Below are positions 24,438 to 33,835 of a stretch of 64,000 bases of DNA, in pieces. Positions within the stretch are counted from its first letter, which is position 1. Each line of letters starts with the position of its first letter. Under the pieces are notes generated by a model that was given only the letters and a program-made list of their open reading frames with translations, was not told the origin of the DNA and searched no databases. This stretch comes from Streptomyces sp. B93 (GTDB lineage: Bacteria; Actinomycetota; Actinomycetes; Streptomycetales; Streptomycetaceae), in the NCBI RefSeq assembly GCF_018070565.1, contig NZ_JAGPXL010000004.1, positions 124,001 through 188,000 on the forward strand, in the 5' to 3' direction. Made by a program: the position numbers and the translations under genes.

Positions 24438-26210
24438 CTACCGGCACCGGCGCCGCTGGTCGTCCACCCGTTCGGTGTAGCCGCGCGTGTCCAGGAACTC
24501 CAGCAGCGGTACGGCGACCCGGCGGGTGGTGTCCAGGGCGCGGCGGGCCTCGCTGGTCGTGAAGGGCTGGGGCAGGTCGCGCAGGACGGCGGCGGCCCGC
24601 GCGTCGGCGCCCGGCAGCAGGACGATGCCGTCGCCGACCTTCAGCAGTGCGCCCGCGGTGACGGCGGCGGCCAGGGCCTTGCGGGTGAGGCCGAGTTCGG
24701 TGAGGTGGTGTGCCTCGGGGGCGCGGAAGGGGGCCTCGGTCAGCTCGGCGCGCACGGTGTCGACGGCGGCGCTGAGGTGGGGCGGCAGGGCGGGGGCGGC
24801 GCTCGTGGTGCCGTACAACTTGCCGTTGCGCTGGTGCAGTTGGCGGTTTCCGGGGGTGGTGGTGAGCGCGTCGATCAGGGTGCGGTCGGGCAGCGCCAGG
24901 AGGCGGCGGGCCGCCTCGGTGGGCAGGCCGGGGTCGAGGGGGTCGCGGGAGGCGTGCCGGTCGACCTCCTGGGACAGGCGTTCGCGCAGCGCGGCCCAGT
25001 GGGCCGGGTCGGCCAGCCAGTCGCCGGTGACGGGTTCGAAGGGGGCGGGGACGCCCATGGCGTGGAGTTCGCCGCGGCGTACGAGGTGACGGCGGCGGAG
25101 TTCGGAGGCGGCGTCCGGGGTGCCGGTCAGGGTGGCCAGTTCGGCGGCTCGGGCGCGGGCGGCCCCGCGTCGGGTCAGCCGGGGTGGCCGTACGTCGAGG
25201 AGGGTCACCGCGGAGGGGGTGCGGGGGCCGCCCGGCTGCCGCAGCACCGCCCGGTCGCCGACGCGCAGCGGCAGTTCCCGGGCGAGGGTGAGGCGGGCGG
25301 TGTCGGTGCCGAGCGGGCGGACGGTCACGGGGACGGCGGCGGTGCCGAAGTGCAGGGTGGCCTGCCGGGGCAGTTCGGCGACGGGGGTGCCGGTGACGCG
25401 TACGTCGGTCACGGAGGTGGGCAGCCAGCGGCCTGGGGTGAGCAGTACCTGACCGCGCGTCAGCAGTCCGTCGGGGGCGCCGTGCACGTTGACCGCCACC
25501 CGCGCCACCGCGCCGACCTCGTCCCGGTCCTCGTTCAGGCACTGGAGGCCGCGCACCCGCAGCACCGTCGTGCCGTCCCCGGCCGTCAGCCGGTCGCCGA
25601 CGCGGAGGGTGCCCGCGGCCAGGGTGCCGGTGACGACGGTGCCGTGTCCGCGCACGGTGAAGGCGCGGTCCAGCCACAGCCGGACGTCCGCGTCGGCAGG
25701 GGGCACGGGCAGGGCGCGGGCCAGCCGGGACAGTTCGGCGCGCAGCGCGCTCAGGCCCTGCCCGGTCACCGCGCTGACCTCGACGCAGGGCGCGGCGCCG
25801 AGGGAGGTCGCCGCGAGGCGTTGGGCCGCGTCCGCGCGCACCGGCGCCGGGTCGGCCAGGTCGCCGCGGGTGACGGCGAGCACGGCGTGCCGGACGCCGA
25901 GGGCGTGCAGGATCTCCAGGTGTTCCTGGGACTGCCGCTGCCAGCCCTGGTCGGCGGCGACGACGAACAGCACGGCGGGCACCGGGCCGACGCCGGCCAG
26001 CATGGTGGCGACGAAGCGTTCGTGGCCGGGCACGTCGACGAAGGCGAGGGGTTCGCCGTCGGGCGGGAGGCCGGTCCAGACGAAGCCGAGGTCGAGGGTG
26101 AGGCCGCGGCGCCGTTCCTCGGCGAGCCGGTCGGGTTCCATCCCGGTCAGCGCCCGCACCAGCGCGGACTTGCCGTGGTCGACGTGCCCGGCGGTGGCCA
26201 GCACCCGCAT
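24438..26210 (-). CDS. selB: Selenocysteine-specific elongation factor SelB
   Basis: A 590-residue translational GTPase. G1 is GHVDHGKS, G3 DVPGHE and G4 TRGD, followed by EF-Tu-like beta-barrel domains and C-terminal winged helices (about 390-590) that bind the SECIS hairpin. It delivers Sec-tRNA to the UGA of fdhA. The ATG at 26210 has GGGAGGT ahead and lies five bases after the selA stop, so selA and selB form one operon, convergent with selC. Confidence 0.93.
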   Translation of the reverse strand: MRVLATAGHVDHGKSALVRALTGMEPDRLAEERRRGLTLDLGFVWTGLPPDGEPLAFVDVPGHERFVATMLAGVGPVPAVLFVVAADQGWQRQSQEHLEILHALGVRHAVLAVTRGDLADPAPVRADAAQRLAATSLGAAPCVEVSAVTGQGLSALRAELSRLARALPVPPADADVRLWLDRAFTVRGHGTVVTGTLAAGTLRVGDRLTAGDGTTVLRVRGLQCLNEDRDEVGAVARVAVNVHGAPDGLLTRGQVLLTPGRWLPTSVTDVRVTGTPVAELPRQATLHFGTAAVPVTVRPLGTDTARLTLARELPLRVGDRAVLRQPGGPRTPSAVTLLDVRPPRLTRRGAARARAAELATLTGTPDAASELRRRHLVRRGELHAMGVPAPFEPVTGDWLADPAHWAALRERLSQEVDRHASRDPLDPGLPTEAARRLLALPDRTLIDALTTTPGNRQLHQRNGKLYGTTSAAPALPPHLSAAVDTVRAELTEAPFRAPEAHHLTELGLTRKALAAAVTAGALLKVGDGIVLLPGADARAAAVLRDLPQPFTTSEARRALDTTRRVAVPLLEFLDTRGYTERVDDQRRRCR

Positions 26211-26215
26211 GACGG

Positions 26216-27568
26216 CTACCTCCCGGCCGCCGACCGCACTGCGGCGGCCAGCCGTTCGTCGTCCGCTTCGGGCACGGTCCGCAGGTCGAGCAGGCAGCGC
26301 CCGCTCGCCAGCCGTCCCACCACGGGGTCCGTCCCGGCGCGCAGGGCGGCGGCGTACCGCTCGGGCAGCGACAGCGCGGCGCTGGGCAGGGTGACGCCGG
26401 GCGCTCCCCCGCCGCCGACGGTGGCCTCGCTGTCGACGGCGTGGGCGTCGACGCCGTCCTCCGTGAGCGCGTGGGCGAGCCGTTCGGCGCGCTGCCGCAG
26501 CCGCGCCGGGTCGGCGGTCAGCGCCTCCCCGGTCGGGGTGCCGGGCCCGGTGAGGGTGGCCTCCAGGGCGGCCAGGGTCAGCTTGTCCACGCGCAGGGCG
26601 CGGGCCAGCGGATGCCGGGCCAGGGTGCCCACGACGTCCTGTGCGCCGAGGAGGAGGCCGCACTGCGGACCGCCGAGGAGTTTGTCGCCGCTGGCGGTGA
26701 CCAGGGCGGCCCCGGCGCGCAGTTGGGTCTGCGCGTCGGGTTCCCCGGGCAGCAGGGGGTGCGGGGCGAGCAGGCCGGAGCCGATGTCGACGACGACGGG
26801 GACGCCCAGCGGGACGAGTTCGGTGATGTCGGCGGCGCGGGTGAAGCCGGTGATCCGGAAGTTGGAGGGGTGCACCTTGAGCACGAAGGCGGTCCGCTCC
26901 CCGACGGCGGCGGCGTAGTCGGCGGGTGTGGTGCGGTTGGTGGTGCCGACCTCGCGCAGCCGGGCCCCGGTGGAGACCAGCAGGTCCGGCAGCCGGAAGC
27001 CGTCCCCGATCTCCACGAGTTCACCGCGGCCGACGATGATCTCCCGTCCGGCGGCGAGCGCGGTGGCGGCCAGCACCAGGGCGGCGGCGCCGTTGTTGAC
27101 CACGTGCGCGGCCTCGGCGGACGGCACCCGCTCGCGCAGGGCGGCCAGTGCGGTACGGCCGCGCCGGGCGCGTACGCCGGTGGTCAGGTCGAGTTCGACG
27201 TCGGTGGGTCCGGCGGCCTCGGCCACGGCCCGGCGGGCGGCGGCGGACAGCGGGGCGCGGCCGAGGTTGGTGTGCAGCAGCACACCGGTGGCGTTGACGA
27301 CGGGGCGCAGTCCGCCGGCGGTGCGCGGCAGCAGGGCGACCGCCGTGTCGGCCACCTCCTCCGGTGTGACGGCGCCCCGTCGCGCCCGCTCCTGGGCCTG
27401 CCGGACCGCCGACTTCACGGGCGTCTCGCCGAGCCGGGCCGCCGCCTCGCGCAGCCGTGGGTCGCGCAGCAGGGCGTCGGTGCGCGGGACCCGGCGGCGC
27501 GGGTCCGACGGCGGTGCGTCCACCTGGTGGTCCACGGGCCCCTCCGTAGTGCTGTGCGCGGCCTCCAT
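26216..27568 (-). CDS. selA: L-seryl-tRNA(Sec) selenium transferase
   Basis: A 450-residue PLP enzyme that converts Ser-tRNA-Sec to Sec-tRNA-Sec using selenophosphate. The motifs NATGVLLHTNLGRAPLS and GTTNRT, and the PLP lysine in SGDKLLGGPQCG, are all present. ATG 27568 has GGAGG only three bases ahead. GTG 27535 has GGAGG at a better five bases and would give 439 residues; both are possible. It is first in the selAB operon and divergent from mrpA. Confidence 0.92.
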   Translation of the reverse strand: MEAAHSTTEGPVDHQVDAPPSDPRRRVPRTDALLRDPRLREAAARLGETPVKSAVRQAQERARRGAVTPEEVADTAVALLPRTAGGLRPVVNATGVLLHTNLGRAPLSAAARRAVAEAAGPTDVELDLTTGVRARRGRTALAALRERVPSAEAAHVVNNGAAALVLAATALAAGREIIVGRGELVEIGDGFRLPDLLVSTGARLREVGTTNRTTPADYAAAVGERTAFVLKVHPSNFRITGFTRAADITELVPLGVPVVVDIGSGLLAPHPLLPGEPDAQTQLRAGAALVTASGDKLLGGPQCGLLLGAQDVVGTLARHPLARALRVDKLTLAALEATLTGPGTPTGEALTADPARLRQRAERLAHALTEDGVDAHAVDSEATVGGGGAPGVTLPSAALSLPERYAAALRAGTDPVVGRLASGRCLLDLRTVPEADDERLAAAVRSAAGR

Positions 27569-27748
27569 CGTCCTCCAGTGCCCCGGGCCGCTCGTGGAAC
27601 ACGCCGGGCAGGGCCGATTGCGCGGGCGATGTCGCGGCAAAGGGTTCATTTTCCGCCGCGCCGGGCACCCGGCCGCGTCGCGGGTGGTAGATCCCCCGCG
27701 TAGGCCGGGCAGGGACGAGCGGTTCGCCGCGGAGGGGTTGGTGCTGTC

Positions 27749-30595
27749 GTGCTGTTCCTGCTGGCCGCCCACGCCGTGGTCGCGGTGGCGATCTGGTGGG
27801 GGCGGCGGCGGCTCGGCGGCTCGGTGTGGGCGGTGGCCGCGCTGGTGCCGCTGGCGGTGGTGGTCTGGGCGGGTGCCCTGACGGGCGGGGTGCTGGACGG
27901 TGAGGTCCACACCGAGTCGCTGGCCTGGGCGCCGTCGCTGGGACTCACCGTGGATCTGCGGCTGGACGCGCTGTCCCTGCTGATGCTGTGGATCGTCGCC
28001 GGGGTCGGGGCGCTGGTGCTGCTGTACTGCCGGTACTACGTGGAGCGGGACGCCGGACGGCTGGCGGCGCTGCTCCTGCTGTTCGCGGGGGTGATGGCGG
28101 GCCTGGTGCTGTCCGACAACCTCTTCGTCCTCTACGTCTTCTGGGAACTGACCACGGTGGTGTCGTTCCTGCTGATCGCCGGGCACGGCGAGTCGGCGGC
28201 GGAGCGGCGGGCGGCCCGGCAGGCGCTGCTGGTGACGACGGCCGGCGGCCTGGTGATGCTGCTGGGCTTCGTGCTGCTGGCGCGGGCGGCGGGTACTGCG
28301 CGGATCTCCGCGATCGTCGCGGACCCGCCGCACGGCGGCACGGTCACCGCGGCCGTGGTGCTGGTGCTGATCGGGGCGTTCGCCAAGTCGGCGCAGTTGC
28401 CGCTGCACGGCTGGCTGCCCGCGGCGATGGTGGCGCCGACGCCGGTGAGCGCCTATCTGCACGCGGCGGCGATGGTGAAGGCGGGGGTCTATCTGGTGGC
28501 CCGGCTGGCGCCCGGGCTGGCCGAGGTCGCTCCGTGGCGGCCGATGGTGCTCGGGGTGGGGCTGACGACGATGGTGCTGGCGGCGTGGCGGGCGCTGCGC
28601 GCGCTGGACCTGAAGCTGCTGCTGGCCTACGGCACGATCAGCGAACTGGGTCTGCTCACCGCCCTGCTGGGCGCGGGGACGCGGACCGCGGCGATCGCGG
28701 GGACGGTGCTGCTGACGGCGCACGCCGCGTTCAAGTCGGCGCTGTTCCTGTCGGTGGGCATCGTGGACCACCGCACCGGCACCCGGGACGTGCGCGAACT
28801 GTCGGGTCTGGGCCGTCGTATGCCGATGCTGTGCGCGGTGGCCGTGCTCGCGGCGGCGTCCATGGCGGGGCTGCCGCCGCTCGTCGGCTATCTGAGCCAT
28901 GAGGCCGCCATCGAGGCGTTCTGGCACGGCGGTGAGCTGGCCGCCCAGGGCTGGCTGACGGCGACGCTGGTGGTGGGCTTCGCGCTGACGGTGGCGTACA
29001 GCGCGCGGTTCGTGCGGGGCGCCTTCGGCGGGCCGCCCGCGGAGGTCGTCGAGCGGGCGGAGCGGCCGGAGCCCCGGTTCCTCGCGCCGGTGGCCGTGCT
29101 GTCGGGGGCGGGTCTCGTCCTCGGGGTCTGGTACCCGGGGACGGCGGCCGTCGCGGAGGCGTACGCCGACGTCTTCCCGCCGGGTCCTGACGGCCCGTAC
29201 GAACTGGCGCTGTGGCACGGGTTCACGGCGGTACTGGGGCTGTCGGCGCTGGCGCTGCTGCTCGGCGGTCTGCTGCACGCGTGGCTGCGGCGGCTGCCGT
29301 ACGGCTCCGCGGGACGGCTGCCGAGCCTCCCGGACGCGCAGCGGCTGTACGACCGTGCCGTCGCCGGTGTGGACCGGGTGGCGGTCGCCGTCACCGGCCG
29401 CACCCAGGTCGGGTCGCTGCCGGTCTATCTGACGGTGCTGCTGGCGACGGTGGTCCTGGTGCCCGGGGTGGCGCTGGCCGCGGCGGCGCCGACGCTGGGC
29501 TCACCGTCGGCGTGGTGGTCACCGGTGGAGCCGGTGCTCGGGGTGCTGGTGCTGGCCTCGGCCGCGGCGGTGGTGGCCGCGCGGCACCGGCTGACCGGTG
29601 TTCTGCTGGCGGGTGCCGTCGGCTACGGCGTGGCGGGGATCTTCCTGGTGCGCGGGGCGCCGGACCTGGCGCTCACCCAACTGCTGGTGGAGACGATGAC
29701 GCTGGTCGTGGTGGTGCTGGTGCTGCGGCGGATGCCGTCGCGGTTCAGCCCCGGCCGGACACGGACCCGGGCGCGGCTGCTGCGCGCGGCGGCGGCCTGC
29801 GCGGTCGGGGTGTTCGTCATCTGCTTCGCGCTGGCGGCGTCCTCTGCGCGCAGGGCGCCCGCCGTCTCCGGTGAGCACGTGCGGCGCGCCGAGGAGGCGG
29901 GCGCCCACAACGTGGTGAACGCGATCCTCGTCGACTTCCGCGCCCTGGACACCCTGGGCGAGATCTCGGTGCTGCTGGTGGCGGCGGTCGGTGTGGTGAG
30001 CCTGGTGCGGGTGCCGGGCCGGGGCCGGGCCCGGATGCCCTCGGAAGCCCGGCGGGATGCCTTTCCCACCGCGCACTGGGACGAGCCCGCCGGGACCTGG
30101 CTGCCCGGGGCCAAGGAGCGGCCCGGCGGTGAACGTTCGGTGCTGCTGGAGGTGGTGACCCGGCTGCTGTTCCCGTCGATCCTGGTGCTCTCCCTGTTCC
30201 TGCTGTTCTCCGGCCACTACGACCCCGGCGGCGGCTTCGCGGCCGGTCTGGTGGCGGGTCAGGCGTTCGTGCTGCGCTATCTGGTGGGCGGCCGGGCCGA
30301 TCTGGGCGCCGCGGTGCGGGTGCACTCGGGCGTGGTCGCGGGTTCGGGTCTGCTGCTCGCGTCCGGTGTCGGGCTGTTCCCGCCGCTCGTCGGGGGCGCG
30401 CCGCTGGAGAGCACGGTGCTGACGTTCCATCCGCCGCTGCTGGGCACCGTGAAGTTCGCGACCAGTCTCCTCTTCGACATCGGCGTCTATCTGGTGGTCG
30501 TCGGGGTGACGCTGAAGCTGCTGTCGGCCGCGGGCGTGTCACTGGGCCGGGCTCCGGCACCCGAGAAGGAGACGACGAAGGGAGCCACCGGGTGA
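27749..30595 (+). CDS. mrpA: Mrp Na+/H+ antiporter subunit A fused to B
   Basis: A 948-residue membrane protein. The N-terminal two thirds form an NuoL-like proton-translocating subunit (LFVLYVFWELTTVVSFLLI, the lysine-bearing helix with HGWLPAAMVAPTPVSAYLHAA). The middle (about 610-690) carries the MrpA-specific region with GAPDLALTQLLVET. The C-terminal part (about 800-935, LLFPSILVLSLFLLFSGHYD) is an MrpB domain, so A and B are fused. The GTG start follows GGAGGGG at a long spacing. It heads the six-gene antiporter operon for Na+ and alkaline tolerance. Confidence 0.9.
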   Translation: MLFLLAAHAVVAVAIWWGRRRLGGSVWAVAALVPLAVVVWAGALTGGVLDGEVHTESLAWAPSLGLTVDLRLDALSLLMLWIVAGVGALVLLYCRYYVERDAGRLAALLLLFAGVMAGLVLSDNLFVLYVFWELTTVVSFLLIAGHGESAAERRAARQALLVTTAGGLVMLLGFVLLARAAGTARISAIVADPPHGGTVTAAVVLVLIGAFAKSAQLPLHGWLPAAMVAPTPVSAYLHAAAMVKAGVYLVARLAPGLAEVAPWRPMVLGVGLTTMVLAAWRALRALDLKLLLAYGTISELGLLTALLGAGTRTAAIAGTVLLTAHAAFKSALFLSVGIVDHRTGTRDVRELSGLGRRMPMLCAVAVLAAASMAGLPPLVGYLSHEAAIEAFWHGGELAAQGWLTATLVVGFALTVAYSARFVRGAFGGPPAEVVERAERPEPRFLAPVAVLSGAGLVLGVWYPGTAAVAEAYADVFPPGPDGPYELALWHGFTAVLGLSALALLLGGLLHAWLRRLPYGSAGRLPSLPDAQRLYDRAVAGVDRVAVAVTGRTQVGSLPVYLTVLLATVVLVPGVALAAAAPTLGSPSAWWSPVEPVLGVLVLASAAAVVAARHRLTGVLLAGAVGYGVAGIFLVRGAPDLALTQLLVETMTLVVVVLVLRRMPSRFSPGRTRTRARLLRAAAACAVGVFVICFALAASSARRAPAVSGEHVRRAEEAGAHNVVNAILVDFRALDTLGEISVLLVAAVGVVSLVRVPGRGRARMPSEARRDAFPTAHWDEPAGTWLPGAKERPGGERSVLLEVVTRLLFPSILVLSLFLLFSGHYDPGGGFAAGLVAGQAFVLRYLVGGRADLGAAVRVHSGVVAGSGLLLASGVGLFPPLVGGAPLESTVLTFHPPLLGTVKFATSLLFDIGVYLVVVGVTLKLLSAAGVSLGRAPAPEKETTKGATG

Positions 30596-31020
30596 ACACC
30601 ATCGACGTCACCCTGTCCGTCGTGGTCGGCGGTCTGTTCGCCGTGGGGTTCTACCTGATGCTGCAACGCTCGCTGATGCGGATCGTCCTCGGGTTCATCG
30701 TCCTCGGCCACGGAACCAACCTGTTGCTGCTGGTCGCGGGCGGTACGCCGGGGCGGCCCCCGGTGACGGACGGCAAGGCGGCGGACCCCTCGCGGTACGC
30801 GGATCCGCTGCCCCAGGCCATGGCGCTGACGTCGATCGTGATCACGTTCGCCCTCACCGCGTTCCTGACGGCGCTGGCGTACCGCTCGTGGCGGCTGTGG
30901 GGCAACGACGAGGTGCGCGACGACGTGGAGGACCGGCGCATCGGCACGTTCGCCGAGCGTGCCGGGCATGCCCGGCACGACGACCGCGCCGGTTCGGTGT
31001 CACGGGAGGAGGACCGGTGA
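30592..31020 (+). CDS. mrpC: Mrp antiporter subunit C
   Basis: A 142-residue NuoK-like subunit with three helices. The conserved stretch MRIVLGFIVLGHGTNLLLLVAGG contains the family core. The C-terminal tail (from about 105) is charged and longer than the minimal subunit. The GTG start overlaps the mrpA stop by four bases. Confidence 0.88.
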   Translation: MNTIDVTLSVVVGGLFAVGFYLMLQRSLMRIVLGFIVLGHGTNLLLLVAGGTPGRPPVTDGKAADPSRYADPLPQAMALTSIVITFALTAFLTALAYRSWRLWGNDEVRDDVEDRRIGTFAERAGHARHDDRAGSVSREEDR

Positions 31021-32522
31021 GGGCGACGATGCTGGCGCTGCCGGTGCTGCTGCCGCTGTGCGGCGCCGGGCTGTCGCTGCTCGGGCCGCACCGGGCGGCG
31101 GTGCGGGCGCTCAGCGGTGTGGTGCTCACCGTGGTCCTCGCCGACGCGCTGGCGCTGCTGGTGCTGGCCGACCGGGACGGGCCGCAGGCCGTGCACATGG
31201 GCGGCTGGCCCGCGCCGCTCGGCATCACCCTGGTCGCCGACCGGCTGTCGGCGCTGCTGCTCAGCGTCTCCGCGCTGGTGTCGCTGGCGGTCCTGGGCTT
31301 CGCCGTGGGCCAGGGCACCGCGGAGCACCGCCGCCGTACCGCGCGCGTCTTCCACCCGGCGTACCTGGTGCTCGTCGCGGGCGTCGGCCTGGCCTACCTC
31401 TCCGGTGACCTGTTCAACCTGTTCGTCGCCTTCGAGACGATGCTGGCGGCGTCGTACGTGCTGATCACGCTGGACGCCGACCGGGACCGCACCCGCGCGG
31501 GCATGACGTACACCATCGTCAGCCTGACCTCGTCGCTGCTGTTCATCACTCTGATCGCGCTGGTGTACGCGGCCACCGGCACGGTCACGCTGGCGCAGCT
31601 CGGCCCGCGGCTGGCGGAGCTGGACGACGGGCTGAGCGGTGCGCTGGCGCTGCTCACGCTGACGGTCCTCGGCATCAAGACGGCGCTGGTGCCGCTGCAT
31701 TTCTGGCTCCCCGACAGCTACCCCACCGCGCCCGCGCCGATCACCGCGGTGTTCGCCGCGCTGCTGACGAAGGTCGGCGTGTACGCCGTGCTGCGCACGG
31801 AGACGCTGCTGTTCCCGCGCGACGGGCCGTGGCCGCTGCTGGCCTGGGTGGCGATCGCGACCCTGCTGACGGGCATCCTGGGCGCCCTCGCGCAGGACGA
31901 CCTCAACCGGCTGCTGTCCTTCACCCTGGTCAGCCACATCGGTTTCATGCTGTTCGGTCTCGCCCTGTTCGACGTGCGCGGCCTGACCGGCACCATCCTG
32001 TACGTCGTCCACCACATCGTCGCCCAGGCGGCGCTGTTCCTCGTCGCGGACCTGATGGTGCGCCGCTCCGACACGGCGTCCCTGTCCAGGATGGCGGGGC
32101 GGCCGGCGCCGGGCGCGCTGGTCGCCGTACTGTTCGCGCTTCCGGCGATGAGTCTGGCGGGCATTCCGCCGTTCTCCGGTTTCGTGGCCAAGCTGGCGCT
32201 GCTGGAGGCCGGTGCCGATGACGGCGGGGCGGTGTCGTACGCCCTGCTCGGGGCAGCCGTGCTCACCAGCGCGCTGACCCTGTACGCCATGACCCGGGTG
32301 TGGACGGCCGGTTTCATGAAGCCGCCGCGTCCGGAGCGTGGGCCGTCGGTGCGCACGCGCGGGGCGTGGCTGATGCTGGTCTCCGCGGCCGGGGTGACGG
32401 CGGCGGGGCTGGTGATCACGGTCGGCGCGGGGCCGCTGGCCCGGCTCGCCGAGCGGGCGGCGCACGATCTGATCAGTCCGCAGGCGTACCGGTCCGTCGT
32501 CCTGGGCGAGGGGGAGCGATGA
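31017..32522 (+). CDS. mrpD: Mrp antiporter subunit D
   Basis: A 501-residue NuoM/N-like antiporter subunit with about 14 helices. FVAFETMLAASYVLI carries the conserved proton-path Glu, and KTALVPLHFWLPDSYPTAP the conserved Lys. The GTG start overlaps the mrpC stop and has GGAGG four bases ahead. It couples H+ and Na+ movement with MrpA. Confidence 0.9.
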   Translation: MRATMLALPVLLPLCGAGLSLLGPHRAAVRALSGVVLTVVLADALALLVLADRDGPQAVHMGGWPAPLGITLVADRLSALLLSVSALVSLAVLGFAVGQGTAEHRRRTARVFHPAYLVLVAGVGLAYLSGDLFNLFVAFETMLAASYVLITLDADRDRTRAGMTYTIVSLTSSLLFITLIALVYAATGTVTLAQLGPRLAELDDGLSGALALLTLTVLGIKTALVPLHFWLPDSYPTAPAPITAVFAALLTKVGVYAVLRTETLLFPRDGPWPLLAWVAIATLLTGILGALAQDDLNRLLSFTLVSHIGFMLFGLALFDVRGLTGTILYVVHHIVAQAALFLVADLMVRRSDTASLSRMAGRPAPGALVAVLFALPAMSLAGIPPFSGFVAKLALLEAGADDGGAVSYALLGAAVLTSALTLYAMTRVWTAGFMKPPRPERGPSVRTRGAWLMLVSAAGVTAAGLVITVGAGPLARLAERAAHDLISPQAYRSVVLGEGER

Positions 32523-33064
32523 GCGGCGCCGCGGGACTGCGCCGGGTGGGACGGCACCTGCCGATGGTGGGCTGGCTGTGGCTGCTGTGGATCATGCTGT
32601 GGGGGTCGCTCGGCCCGCGGGTGCTGGTCGGCGGCGCGGTCGTCGCGGTCGTGGTGGTGGCGGTGTTCCCGCTGCCGGCGGTGCCGGGGTGGCTGCCCCG
32701 GCCGCTGGCCGGAGTACGGCTGCTGGTGCGGCTGTTGGCGGATCTGGTCGGCTCGGGCGTCGTGGTCGCCTGGCAGGCGGTACGGCACGGGCCCCGGACC
32801 AGCGCCGCGATCGTGGAGGTGCCGCTGCGGGCCGACGACGATCTGCTGATCACGGCCGTCGCCGAGGTCGCCACGATGTCTCCCGGGACGCTGGTGATGG
32901 AGATCGACCGGCGACGGCGGCGCCTGTACGTGCACGCCCTGCCGGTCCGCGACGCGCGCGGCGTCGAACTGCGCAGGGAAGAGGTCCGGTCGGTGGAGCG
33001 CACGGTCGCGCGGGCCATGGGCCGCTCCGACGGCACCCGAGACTCCGGAGGGAACCGACGATGA
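32519..33064 (+). CDS. mrpE: Mrp antiporter subunit E
   Basis: A 181-residue protein with two N-terminal helices and a soluble domain (AAIVEVPLRADDDLLITAVA, MSPGTLVMEID) typical of MrpE/MnhE. The ATG overlaps the mrpD stop by four bases. Confidence 0.87.
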   Translation: MSGAAGLRRVGRHLPMVGWLWLLWIMLWGSLGPRVLVGGAVVAVVVVAVFPLPAVPGWLPRPLAGVRLLVRLLADLVGSGVVVAWQAVRHGPRTSAAIVEVPLRADDDLLITAVAEVATMSPGTLVMEIDRRRRRLYVHALPVRDARGVELRREEVRSVERTVARAMGRSDGTRDSGGNRR

Positions 33065-33327
33065 ACACGCTGTACGCCGTCACCCTGGGCCTGCTGTCGG
33101 CGGCCGCCCTGCTGACGCTGGTGCGGCTGGTGCGCGGTCCGAGCGCGCTGGACCGGGTCATGGCGCTGGACGTGGTCGTGACGCTGGTCGTCGCGGGGAC
33201 GGCGGTCGGCATGGTCCTGCGTGCGGACGCCACTCCCGTGCCCGCGCTGGTGGTGCTGACGCTGCTGGCGTTCATCGGCTCGGTGACGGCGGCGCACCTG
33301 GTGGAGAAGCGGGAGGGCATGCGGTGA
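33061..33327 (+). CDS. mrpF: Mrp antiporter subunit F
   Basis: An 88-residue, three-helix subunit with VRLVRGPSALDRVMALDVV, the conserved MrpF/MnhF motif. It overlaps mrpE and mrpG by four bases each. Confidence 0.87.
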   Translation: MNTLYAVTLGLLSAAALLTLVRLVRGPSALDRVMALDVVVTLVVAGTAVGMVLRADATPVPALVVLTLLAFIGSVTAAHLVEKREGMR

Positions 33328-33716
33328 GCGTCGTCCGGGACGTGGTGACCGCGGTGCTGTTCCCGGCCGGTGCCCTGTTCTGTCTGCTCGGCGCGGTGGG
33401 CCTGCTGCGGTTCCCGGACACCGGGAGCAGACTGCACGCCGCGGCCAAGGCGCAGACGCTCGGTCTGCTGCTGGTGCTGCTGGGGGCGGCCGTGCAGCTT
33501 CCGGCCCGGCACGCGCCCGTGCTGGTGCTGGTCGCGGTGTTCCAGATGCTCACCGCCCCGGTGACCAGCCAGATCATCGGCCGCACCGCGTACCGGATCG
33601 GTGATCTCGACCGCCGTCCGCTGGTGCGTGACGAACTCGCCGACCGGCTCGCCGAGGACGGCACACCGCTGCCCGGGGCGGACACCCCTCGGGCCGATCA
33701 CGACGCGGAGCGGTGA
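33324..33716 (+). CDS. mrpG: Mrp antiporter subunit G
   Basis: A 130-residue subunit with three helices and LLRFPDTGSRLHAAAKAQTLG, the MnhG signature. It has a short soluble tail (about 95-130). The GTG start overlaps mrpF. It is the last gene of the operon. Confidence 0.87.
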   Translation: MSVVRDVVTAVLFPAGALFCLLGAVGLLRFPDTGSRLHAAAKAQTLGLLLVLLGAAVQLPARHAPVLVLVAVFQMLTAPVTSQIIGRTAYRIGDLDRRPLVRDELADRLAEDGTPLPGADTPRADHDAER

Positions 33717-33835
33717 ACGGGCCCTCGTAGCCCTCCGTTCGTGCGTGGTTCGGCGCGTGGCACCGCCGCGGTCCACCGCCGTCTGCTGCACTTCTCCCTG
33801 TGACCAGGACGGTTGACGGACCCTCAGGGGGGACT

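Noticed and set aside
26216-29278. selA extended to a 1020-residue protein
   Set aside because: The extra N-terminal 570 residues are antisense to mrpA and are Arg/Gln/His-rich noise; ribosome sites mark starts at 27568 or 27535.
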